Source of the DNA: Candidatus Parvarchaeota archaeon
GTDB lineage: Archaea > Nanobdellota > Nanobdellia > CSSed11-243R1
Direction of reading: 5' to 3'
DNA: 9,613 bases
NCBI GenBank assembly: GCA_003563585.1
Contig: PWUQ01000085.1
Coordinates: 1-9,613, forward strand
A model generated the notes under the pieces. The model saw nothing but the letters and a program-made list of their open reading frames with translations. It searched no databases and was not told where the DNA came from. Shown piece after piece: positions 1 through 6,396 of this stretch (the stretch's first letter is position 1; each line of letters begins with the position of its first letter). Position numbers and translations under genes: made by a program.

Positions 1-336
1 AAATGCAAAGGCGACTTAATTATCAGGGTTTCAAGAAAGACGGGCAAGCAGTTTGTCGGGTGTTCAAGCTATCCAAAATGCACCGTTTCTTATCCTCTTC
101 CTCAAAATGCAAACATAGTTAAAACAGGAAACGATTGCAAGCATGATGGTCTGCCGGTTATTCAAGTTATGCGAAAAGGATGGAAGAAAAATTACAAAAT
201 GTGCATTGACCCGAAATGCAAAACAAAAGAGAGTTGGGGAAAAAGCAAAGACGACAAGAAAAAAGAAAAAGATACAAAAAGTAAAAATAAAAAGATAACA
301 AAAACAAAGAAAACCACCAAGAAAAAAACTACTTAG
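1..336 (+). CDS. topA: DNA topoisomerase IA, C-terminal zinc-finger tail (5' partial)
   Basis: Only the last 111 codons are visible; the frame is open from base 1 to the TAG at 334-336. The catalytic toprim and 5Y-CAP domains lie outside the window. What remains is a topoisomerase-type C4 zinc finger (C2, then C21 and C27 in the characteristic F-V-G-C-S-S-Y-P-K-C context), a second finger-like unit (C46, H48, C68, C73, with W61 and the M-C-I-D-P-K-C signature typical of archaeal TopA), and a Lys/Thr-rich tail from about residue 80 to 111. In this family the fingers bind single-stranded DNA and help relax negative supercoils; the basic tail probably adds non-specific DNA affinity. In the second finger the expected CxxC is C46-K-H48-D49, so His may replace one Cys. 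The 3' end overlaps convergent map by 8 bp. An unrelated protein carrying topoisomerase-type zinc fingers is possible but less likely. Confidence 0.82.
   Translation, partial: KCKGDLIIRVSRKTGKQFVGCSSYPKCTVSYPLPQNANIVKTGNDCKHDGLPVIQVMRKGWKKNYKMCIDPKCKTKESWGKSKDDKKKEKDTKSKNKKITKTKKTTKKKTT
255..328 (-). terminator. Candidate T-tract termination region for the polB-map operon
   Basis: Directly after the map stop codon the minus strand reads T7 (322-328), followed by further T-tracts of 4 to 6 across about 70 bp. Archaeal RNA polymerase commonly terminates at such U-rich tracts without a hairpin. The tracts are the complement of Lys codons in the topA tail, so coding sequence would serve as terminator for the opposing operon. 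No hairpin is needed or seen. This is an inference from base composition. Confidence 0.35.
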
Positions 337-1225
337 TTATTATTATCGGTTCATCGAGAAGTATTATTGTATGTTCTGCTTGAGAAACCATACCATTACT
401 TTCTTCTTTTAAAACTGAAAAATTATGAAGAGATTCTATTCTCCTCAACTCTCTTATTCCCATTTCCAAACCAAAACCCTTCACTCTCTTTTGAAGCCAT
501 CTTTTACAAAAAGGAAGAGTTAAATGTTCTTCTGCTACATGTTCCAATATTTTTCTAGCCATTCTTTGTCTAGTTGGTTTTGGATTTTCTAGCTTGAATA
601 TCTCTGATTCTTTTGCGTCAATAACTTTTCCGACACCATCTGTAGCGAAAGGTTCTATTGCAATAACATCTCCCTTCTCCAATTTTTGATTACTTTTATT
701 GTCAAAATTAGGGATTGTAGGTGATGTATGGTTTTCATACTCATCCAATCCATGTCCTGTTAAGTTTGCGATTGGAACGAATCCATTTTCTTTAATTTTA
801 TTCTCTATTGCAGCACCAATTTCTGAAATAGTTGTCCCTGGTTTAGCAATTTTTAACGCTTCTTCAAGTGCGTCTTCGCTCGCTTTAATTAATTTTTCCC
901 ATTTGTTTGTACCTATTTCTATTGTTTTTGCTGTGTCTGCTATGAATCCATCAACATGAACTCCAACATCCAATTTAACCAAGTCTCCCTTTTTGAAAAC
1001 TGTTTCATCTCCTATTTTTGGAGTCCAGTGTGCCGCAATCGAATTTATTGAAATGTTAAGTGGCCACGCAGGTTTTCCACCCAATTCAATTACTTTAGCC
1101 TCTACTTTTTCTGCAACATCAATCGCTTTTACATCCTCTTTTACAAGTTCTATAGCCAAATCAAGCGCTTCCTTAGCAATCTTGCCCGCTTTCTTGTATT
1201 TTTCAATTATTTCTTCTTTCATCAT
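329..1225 (-). CDS. map: Methionine aminopeptidase, archaeal type II
   Basis: Removes the initiator methionine from nascent proteins in the cytosol; a di-metal hydrolase of the pita-bread fold. All five expected metal ligands are present: D86 and D97 (in LDVGVHVDGF..ADT), H158 (TGHGLD), E191 (IEPF) and E284 (QAEHT). H66 (AAHWTP) and H166 (HTSPTIPN) match the substrate-binding and catalytic His residues of Pyrococcus MetAP. The insertion between H166 and E284, about residues 200-275, carries the type II helical subdomain, and 298 aa is normal for archaeal type II enzymes. The start is ATGATG: the first ATG (1225) overlaps the upstream stop by 4 bp, the second (1222) by 1 bp. A GGTGA Shine-Dalgarno lies at 1227-1231, so either could be used. 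It is the last gene of the polB operon, and its stop overlaps topA tail to tail. Confidence 0.96.
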   Translation of the reverse strand: MMKEEIIEKYKKAGKIAKEALDLAIELVKEDVKAIDVAEKVEAKVIELGGKPAWPLNISINSIAAHWTPKIGDETVFKKGDLVKLDVGVHVDGFIADTAKTIEIGTNKWEKLIKASEDALEEALKIAKPGTTISEIGAAIENKIKENGFVPIANLTGHGLDEYENHTSPTIPNFDNKSNQKLEKGDVIAIEPFATDGVGKVIDAKESEIFKLENPKPTRQRMARKILEHVAEEHLTLPFCKRWLQKRVKGFGLEMGIRELRRIESLHNFSVLKEESNGMVSQAEHTIILLDEPIIITK

Positions 1226-1512
1226 TTCACCTTTTTTGCAACTAATATTAATCTTCTTAATCTCTTTTTAGATTTGTCTGAGTGTTTATTTAGTTTTTCT
1301 TTTAAATCAAAGTCCGTATAAAAATCAACAACTTCGAATCCATTTGCCAAGCATAATATTTTTAGAATCTCAGGAGTGAATATGGATATTCCTTTTTCTT
1401 CTTTCTTTACTACAAGTTCATTGTTTTCATATCTGTTGTATATATCTTTTTGAATCCCTATGTTATTTATAGAACTCTTAGCGAATTCCTTACACAACAA
1501 ATATTGTTTCAT
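1222..1512 (-). CDS. 96-aa protein resembling the C-terminal half of a class I SAM methyltransferase
   Basis: Function not established. Residues about 40-96 follow the usual end of class I methyltransferases: a Thr-Pro-Glu-Ile-Leu helix cap, an L-x-x-x-N-G-F-E-V-V strand/turn (in place of the common AGFEVV), an F-Y-T-D-F-D segment, and a final R-R-L-I-L-V-A-K-K strand. The N-terminal part looks like the strand 5/6 region. The SAM-binding half (motif I glycine loop) is absent, and an in-frame TAA two codons before the ATG shows it does not extend upstream. The start at 1512 overlaps the polB stop in an ATGA, with GGAGAT 5 nt upstream; the end overlaps the map start. It is therefore well placed to be translated in a coupled polB-orf-map operon. 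It may be a remnant of a full methyltransferase gene, or a retained small protein that pairs with a separate partner. The family assignment is from motif recognition only. Confidence 0.6.
   Translation of the reverse strand: MKQYLLCKEFAKSSINNIGIQKDIYNRYENNELVVKKEEKGISIFTPEILKILCLANGFEVVDFYTDFDLKEKLNKHSDKSKKRLRRLILVAKKVK
1227..1231 (-). promoter_or_regulatory. Shine-Dalgarno of map
   Basis: GGTGA, complementary to the archaeal 16S 3' end, lies 1 nt before the first and 4 nt before the second of two tandem ATGs, inside the last codons of the 96-aa upstream gene. It supports translation coupled to the upstream ORF. Confidence 0.6.
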
Positions 1513-3971
1513 TTTTTATCTCCAAAAAAACCATCCAACTTTTTCTGCAGCTTTCCTTTGAGCTCATCTTTTGAAACTCCAATTGCACTAAATATTCTTT
1601 CTACCGCAGGTAAAAGCTGATTATTTATGTAATATTCTGAATCGTATTTCATATCTTTATTAGTTACATCTTCTACAGTATATGATTTTTCGGAAATACT
1701 TCCATTTCCTTCAGTGACAATATAACTTATCATTTGTCCAGGTTCAAAATTTTGTTTGCTTTTTTTTGCCGCAGCAACGTGAGGTCCTATTGAACTATAA
1801 TTTTCAATTTTTCTTTTTAGTTGTGTGAGTATAGCAACATCTTTTAAAGGAACTTCTCTGTTTTTTAGTTGCTCAATTCTGTTTCTTATTATATCAACAG
1901 CTTTTTCATTCGAACCTTTGATTAAAAGCGCTTCTAAAACCTCCCTTTGCGTGTTTCTAGCTATACTAGACCAATCCCTTCTCACTACTTCAAGTCCTTT
2001 TATTGTCAATTCATTCTTTTTATTTGCAAGAGCATATCTTTTCTTTGCTTCTACGAAAATACCTCTAGGATAGAATCCCTCAAATTCTAACTCCATCATC
2101 CCAGGAAGTTCTTTGTTTATCTTTTTTGCAAATTTTTCAATTTTATCCAACTTATCATTCTCTAATGAAATCATTATAGAATCTGTATCGCTGTATAATA
2201 CATTGAATTTATCATTTTCTGCCTTTTCAATAACATCTTTGATATATTTTCTCCCCCATGCAGTTATGCTCTCAGCACATTCGATACAATACCATCTGCT
2301 TCTTGGAAATGCGTAAAACCCATATGCAGAATTTGCGATAGTCTTTATCGCATAGCTTCTTGCAGAAAGAATAGAGTAATCAGAATCAGATTTTTTCATA
2401 TCTTTCAATATTTCTTTTATTCTCATCCTTCTTTTTATTAAGTCTTCAAGTAATTTAGGTATGAAACCCTTCTCTTTCTTACAAAATGTATATGTTTTGT
2501 CTTTTATTTTTGGAGTTTCATATCCTTCCTTACAACAATCGCAAAACAATGTCGTGGGACATATGTTATGAGAAACAATTATGCTTGGATAAAGAGAACG
2601 GAAATCATACACAACAATATTTTCAAACAAACCAGGTTTTGGTTTATGTACATACGCACCTTCGTAACTTCTGACAAATCTTTCCCGTACATTTTTACCA
2701 TATGGTTTTCTGGGAATTAATTCATTGAAATCATTCGCGTTTTTTGCAAGAAACCATTCAACACATTGTCCATATCTCATACGGCTCACATTGAATAAAG
2801 GTTGTCCAACAATTCTGGATAGTTCGAGAATTATCGGCGAAAGCCTTTCTGCAAGTTTTAATGTTATTCTTGAATCGTGCATGTTGTATTCTACGAGTTT
2901 TTTTAACTTTTCTCCACCTTCATCCCAATAAACATGTATATCTGTCCAATCTATCCCTTCCTTCTTTTTTTCACCTATAATCTCTTTAGCTACGGAATCT
3001 AAATCAAGTGTTTCTGTCTTCAATGTAGGTCCAAGAATGTTTCTTATGAATTGAAATATGTCCACATGAGGTATGCCTGTTATTTTAGAAATTGCATTAA
3101 CTCTCCTTTTCCTGACGTTCAAATTGGTTTTGTCTATACCCCAAGCCAATTTTATTTTATACTTCTCTGCTCGTTCGGAGATATAATACAAATCAAAAAC
3201 ATCACTATTATAACCAACTATCATATCCGGTTTTATTTTTTTTATAGTTTTTGTTAATTCAAGAAATATGTCCATTTCAGAATCTACAAATTTAACATAT
3301 TTTTGAGGATTTTTAAAATTCTTCCACGTGATTACTTTTTTAAAACCATCATTTGTTTGCATAGAAATCATTATTATCGGATCTTTTGACGGGAGAGGAT
3401 TGCCTTTTGGATTATACGTTTCTATATCCATCGCCATTATTCTTGTTTTCTCAAAATTTTCTCCCTCTTCTTCCAATTTATTGGTTTCAATAACATAATC
3501 TGCATTGTATCTCATAGTGTCTAGTTTTTTCCCATGACATATCATTTTAGAACCCATCAAGATTTTATTCCTTAGAAGATATTTTTTATAATGTGGAATG
3601 TCATCTTCGACTCTTTCTGTGTAGCCTGGCGTTTCTTTTACATAGTCTTTTAAAATAGAAACATCTCCTGGATTTTCAACCATGATTTTTATAGCAGTAA
3701 CTGGGTTTCCTACAAGCATTTTTTTAACTAATTTTATATCCAAAGGCTTTATTTTAGTGTCTTCGTACTCTATTTCTAAATTTTCTAAATAATCCAAAGC
3801 TTTTTCTTCCTTTTTTGAATTAATTATGACATAAAAATAGTTCTTGAAGTTTTTATCTAAAACAACAACACGCTTATCATCGCTTGTAACGCCAAATATT
3901 CTTATTGCTTCTTCACTAGAAGAGTAGTCTATATCAAATGGATAAAATTCAAGTATTGTTTCACTAACCAT
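1509..3971 (-). CDS. polB: Family B replicative DNA polymerase (proofreading, PCNA-binding)
   Basis: DNA-dependent DNA polymerase with 3'-5' exonuclease, 820 aa from the ATG (a TTG one codon upstream is unlikely to be the start). Exonuclease motifs are intact: Exo I D182-I-E184, Exo II ending at D260 (GYNSDVFD), Exo III Y362/D366. Polymerase motifs are intact: A, D456 in D-F-R-S-L-Y-P-S-I-I; B, K543 in K-T-I-A-N-S-A-Y-G-F; C, YSDTDS with D595 and D597. Cysteines at 477, 479, 480 and 497, and C562/C565 (WYCIEC), fall near the cysteine pairs of hyperthermophile PolBs. The C-terminus is a textbook PIP box, Q809-x-x-L812-x-x-F815-F816, for binding PCNA. By alignment from memory the N-terminal uracil pocket keeps Y16 and P126 but has N44, A93 and K130 where Pyrococcus has P36, V93 and R119. 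The gene is unsplit and intein-free. It heads the operon from a probably leaderless promoter. Confidence 0.97.
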   Translation of the reverse strand: MVSETILEFYPFDIDYSSSEEAIRIFGVTSDDKRVVVLDKNFKNYFYVIINSKKEEKALDYLENLEIEYEDTKIKPLDIKLVKKMLVGNPVTAIKIMVENPGDVSILKDYVKETPGYTERVEDDIPHYKKYLLRNKILMGSKMICHGKKLDTMRYNADYVIETNKLEEEGENFEKTRIMAMDIETYNPKGNPLPSKDPIIMISMQTNDGFKKVITWKNFKNPQKYVKFVDSEMDIFLELTKTIKKIKPDMIVGYNSDVFDLYYISERAEKYKIKLAWGIDKTNLNVRKRRVNAISKITGIPHVDIFQFIRNILGPTLKTETLDLDSVAKEIIGEKKKEGIDWTDIHVYWDEGGEKLKKLVEYNMHDSRITLKLAERLSPIILELSRIVGQPLFNVSRMRYGQCVEWFLAKNANDFNELIPRKPYGKNVRERFVRSYEGAYVHKPKPGLFENIVVYDFRSLYPSIIVSHNICPTTLFCDCCKEGYETPKIKDKTYTFCKKEKGFIPKLLEDLIKRRMRIKEILKDMKKSDSDYSILSARSYAIKTIANSAYGFYAFPRSRWYCIECAESITAWGRKYIKDVIEKAENDKFNVLYSDTDSIMISLENDKLDKIEKFAKKINKELPGMMELEFEGFYPRGIFVEAKKRYALANKKNELTIKGLEVVRRDWSSIARNTQREVLEALLIKGSNEKAVDIIRNRIEQLKNREVPLKDVAILTQLKRKIENYSSIGPHVAAAKKSKQNFEPGQMISYIVTEGNGSISEKSYTVEDVTNKDMKYDSEYYINNQLLPAVERIFSAIGVSKDELKGKLQKKLDGFFGDKK
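1518..1523 (-). promoter_or_regulatory. Shine-Dalgarno of the 96-aa ORF
   Basis: GGAGAT sits 5 nt before the ATG at 1512 and lies within the codons for the last Gly-Asp of PolB. It supports real, coupled translation of the small downstream gene. Confidence 0.55.
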
Positions 3972-3977
3972 CAAAAG

Positions 3978-3990
3978 TTAATTAAATTTA
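3978..3990 (+). promoter_or_regulatory. TATA-like element of the rqcH operon promoter
   Basis: TTAATTAAATTTA is centred about 26 bp before the ATG at 4010, with an A-rich BRE-like stretch (CAAAAG) just upstream. No Shine-Dalgarno precedes the start, consistent with a leaderless transcript. It lies within about 15 bp of the opposing polB TATA element. Confidence 0.45.
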
Positions 3991-4009
3991 CACATTTTTA
4001 AAGTATGTG
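3991..4009. repeat. Short inverted repeat CACAT-N9-ATGTG in the divergent promoter
   Basis: Perfect 5-bp arms at 3991-3995 and 4005-4009 flank TTTTAAAGT, which contains the polB TATA-like element. The right arm ends directly before the rqcH ATG. It could be an operator able to block TBP binding for polB and initiation of rqcH. Arms this short can also arise by chance in AT-rich DNA. Confidence 0.3.
3995..4003 (-). promoter_or_regulatory. TATA-like element of the polB operon promoter
   Basis: The minus strand reads CTTTAAAAA, centred about 28 bp upstream of the polB ATG (3971). This is the spacing expected for an archaeal TATA box if transcription starts at or next to the start codon. No Shine-Dalgarno precedes the ATG, which fits a leaderless mRNA. 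Confidence 0.5.
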
Positions 4010-6001
4010 ATGGAAGACACTATAAGTTTTTTAGAAATTGGAGTACTCATAAGAGAATTAAAAGAAAAGTTAATAGGAGCAAGAGTCAGAAAAATATATC
4101 ATCCAAAAAAAGAAGAATTAATAATAAGATTCTACAAAAATGAAAAAATTTCATTAAGAGTTTTAGTTCCTAGATATATAAGTGTAACCGAGTACAAAAA
4201 AGAGAATCCTACTCATCCAAGTCATTTTTGTATGTTTTTAAGAAAATATTTCACAAACGCAGAATTGGTTGACATAAAACAACCTAATATGGAAAGAATA
4301 GTGGAATTCATTTTTTCAAAGAATAATGAAAAATATAGCCTAATATTTGAACTTTTTAGCAAGGGAAACATACTTGTTTGTGATAAAGAAGGCAAGATAT
4401 TGATACCTTTAAAGGTTCAACGCTGGAAAGATAGGCAAATAAAACATCACGAGACATACAAATTACCTCCAAAAAGATTTGATTTAGAAAATTTAACAAC
4501 AGATTCACTTAAACGAACAATGATAAATTCTTCAAGAAACCAAATTGTAAAATGCTTGGCGGTAGATGTAGGATTAGGCGGTGTTTATTCAGAAGAAATA
4601 TGCAAAAAAGCAGGAATATCAAAAGAAAAAAACCCACAGGAACTTTCTCAAAATGAATTTTCAATAATTTCAAGCAAAATAATGGAATTACTTGAATATG
4701 CTGATAGTGGGGAATTAAAACCCAATGTTATCTTTGAGAATGAAAAACCAATTGATGTTCAACCTTTTGAATTAGATATTTATGAAAAAAACAAAAAGGA
4801 ATATTTTGAAAGCTATAATGAAGCATTAGATTACTTTTTTGTAAAATATATGTCCAAAAAAGTTTCATCTGAAAAAGAGTCAAACATATCCAGAGAAATT
4901 GTAAAACAAGAGGCGATATTAGAACAACACCAAAAATATCTCGAAGAACTAAAGAAAGATTCTGAAATTTTAAAGAAAAAAGGAGATTATGTTTACCAAA
5001 ATCTTGGAAAAATAAAAGATATATTCCAAAACATAAAAAACGCAAAGTCTCAGGGAAAATCTTGGGAAGAAATATCATCAATTTTAGAAAAAGGAAAAGA
5101 ACAAGGAAACATAGAGGCAAAAATGATAAAAAAAATAATACCTGAATCTGGAATAATCGTCATAGATTTTGAAGAACCAATAAATATGGACATTACAACA
5201 GATGTTACAACAAATGCAAATAAAATATACGAAAAATCCAAAAAATTAAAATCAAAAATAGACGGTGTTGAAGAAGCAATAAACAAAACCAAGAAAAAAA
5301 TAGAAGATATAAAAAATAAAAAAGAAGAAACTGAATCAGAAAAAAAAGTTTTTGAAAAGGTTGAAAAAAGAAAAAAACAATGGTACGAAAAGTTTCATTG
5401 GTTTTACACATCTGAAGAAAAACTTGTTATTGCTGGAAGAGATGCAAATCAAAATGAAATTTTAATCAAGAAATATGTTGAACCGAATGACATAATTTTC
5501 CATGGAGATGTTCATGGTTCTCCATTTGCAATAATAAAAAATGGTAGGGAAAGCAACGAAGAAGAAAAAAGAGAAGCAGCAATATTCACACTTTGTCATT
5601 CCAAATCTTGGCAGAACAAGAGAATTGAAAACGTATATTGGGTAAGACCAGAACAAGTTTCAAAAGACGCGCCAAGCGGAGAACACATAGCAAAAGGAGG
5701 ATTTATGATTTATGGAAGAAAAAATTATGTTAAAGATATCGAACTTCGTTTAGGATTGGGAGTAACAATTGAACCATTAGGAGTTATTTCGGGTCCTGTT
5801 TCTAATTTAAGAAAAAGAGCAAAATATTACGCAGTTTTGATTCCAGGAGACAAAAGCAAAGATAAAATTTCAAAAGAAATTAAAGATTTTATAATAAGGA
5901 TGGCTGGTTCAAAATATGAAAATGTTTTAAAAGACATAAGCATAGAGGAGATAAAAGAACATGCAATAGAAGGTTCTAGAATTTTTGGTGCCGAAATATG
6001 A
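4010..6001 (+). CDS. rqcH: RqcH/NEMF (NFACT) ribosome-associated quality-control protein
   Basis: Archaeal member of the Rqc2/NEMF/RqcH family, which binds large ribosomal subunits carrying stalled peptidyl-tRNA and can direct C-terminal tailing. Residue positions count from the ATG at 4010 (663 aa). The order is standard: NFACT-N about 1-155 (ISFLE helix start, ELFSKGNI near 115-122), a helix-hairpin-helix region about 175-205 (VDVGLGG), coiled-coil segments about 286-330 and 402-455 rich in Lys/Glu, NFACT-R about 458-585 (FHWFYTSE, AGRDANQNE, FHGDVHGSPF), and a short C-terminal extension. The two acidic positions tied to tRNA handling in yeast Rqc2 (D9, D98 of D98-R99) appear as E9 and E95-R96. 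A GTG one codon upstream is an alternative start. It heads an operon whose next gene overlaps its stop by an ATGA. Family assignment is firm; tailing activity is inferred from the family. Confidence 0.95.
   Translation: MEDTISFLEIGVLIRELKEKLIGARVRKIYHPKKEELIIRFYKNEKISLRVLVPRYISVTEYKKENPTHPSHFCMFLRKYFTNAELVDIKQPNMERIVEFIFSKNNEKYSLIFELFSKGNILVCDKEGKILIPLKVQRWKDRQIKHHETYKLPPKRFDLENLTTDSLKRTMINSSRNQIVKCLAVDVGLGGVYSEEICKKAGISKEKNPQELSQNEFSIISSKIMELLEYADSGELKPNVIFENEKPIDVQPFELDIYEKNKKEYFESYNEALDYFFVKYMSKKVSSEKESNISREIVKQEAILEQHQKYLEELKKDSEILKKKGDYVYQNLGKIKDIFQNIKNAKSQGKSWEEISSILEKGKEQGNIEAKMIKKIIPESGIIVIDFEEPINMDITTDVTTNANKIYEKSKKLKSKIDGVEEAINKTKKKIEDIKNKKEETESEKKVFEKVEKRKKQWYEKFHWFYTSEEKLVIAGRDANQNEILIKKYVEPNDIIFHGDVHGSPFAIIKNGRESNEEEKREAAIFTLCHSKSWQNKRIENVYWVRPEQVSKDAPSGEHIAKGGFMIYGRKNYVKDIELRLGLGVTIEPLGVISGPVSNLRKRAKYYAVLIPGDKSKDKISKEIKDFIIRMAGSKYENVLKDISIEEIKEHAIEGSRIFGAEI
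5987..5990 (+). promoter_or_regulatory. Weak Shine-Dalgarno of the yjbQ-like gene
   Basis: GGTG lies 7 nt before the ATG at 5998, inside the rqcH C-terminal codons. With the ATGA overlap it suggests coupled translation. Confidence 0.4.
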
Positions 6002-6396
6002 TTAAAGAATTTGAAATAAAAACACAAAAAAAATATGAAATGATAGACGTAACTGAAAAAATTCAAAAAATTGTTTCTGACATAAATGAAGGAATTTGTT
6101 TGGTTTATGTTCCACATGCAACCGCCTCTGTAATAATAAATGAAAATTATGACCCAAATATTTGCACAGATGTAATAAATTTCCTTAAGGAAAAAATTCC
6201 AGAAGGAAAATGGTTGCACGATAAAGTTGATGGGAATGCAGCAGCTCACATAAAGTCAGCAATTTTGGGTCCCTCAGAAACAATCCCTGTAAGAGACGGA
6301 AAACTTCTTTTAGGCACATGGCAAGCAATTATGATAGCTGATTGGGATGGACCAAAAACAAGAAAAGTGATTGTACAGGTGGTAGAATGCACATAG
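5998..6396 (+). CDS. YjbQ/UPF0047 family protein (putative secondary thiamine-phosphate synthase)
   Basis: A 132-aa single-domain protein, the usual length for this family. Visible signatures are H40-A-T-A-S with N-E at 48-49, N80-A-A-A-H84, the V-R-D-G-K-L-L-L-G-T-W-Q run at about 98-109, and D117-G-P-K-x-R near the C-terminus. These are the conserved positions of UPF0047, whose trimeric members carry clustered His and acidic residues suggestive of metal or phosphate binding. A weak thiamine-phosphate synthase activity has been reported for E. coli YjbQ, but the physiological role is unknown and I do not claim it here. Two positions are slightly off consensus: HATA rather than HTTA, and A-D-W-D-G-P-K instead of the common E-x-D-G-P-R. 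The start overlaps the rqcH stop (ATGA), and the stop lies within the uppS start region, so it is the middle gene of a tight operon. Confidence 0.9.
   Translation: MIKEFEIKTQKKYEMIDVTEKIQKIVSDINEGICLVYVPHATASVIINENYDPNICTDVINFLKEKIPEGKWLHDKVDGNAAAHIKSAILGPSETIPVRDGKLLLGTWQAIMIADWDGPKTRKVIVQVVECT
6377..6382 (+). promoter_or_regulatory. Shine-Dalgarno that fixes the uppS start
   Basis: AGGTGG ends 4 nt before the ATG at 6387. It lies inside the yjbQ-like gene and supports starting uppS at 6387 rather than at the in-frame ATG at 6342, which would add 15 residues ahead of the family's usual N-terminus. Confidence 0.65.

Noticed and set aside
1222..1512. The 96-aa ORF as a frameshifted extension of polB
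   Set aside because: PolB already ends with a complete PIP box, and the small ORF's frame has a TAA two codons before its ATG.
3972..3974. TTG as polB start
   Set aside because: An ATG follows immediately and fits the TATA spacing better.
4728..5120. Minus-strand ORF of 130 codons opposite the rqcH coiled coil
   Set aside because: Its Leu/Phe-rich sequence is the complement of Lys/Glu codons; no independent support.
5827..6249. Minus-strand ORF of 140 codons opposite rqcH and yjbQ
   Set aside because: Phe/Ile/Tyr-rich translation typical of the antisense of A-rich genes; it overlaps well-supported conserved genes.
6342..6386. Upstream in-frame ATG giving uppS 15 extra residues
   Set aside because: The extra segment lies wholly inside the yjbQ-like gene, has no family similarity, and the ATG at 6387 has a good Shine-Dalgarno directly before the conserved D-G-N-R start.
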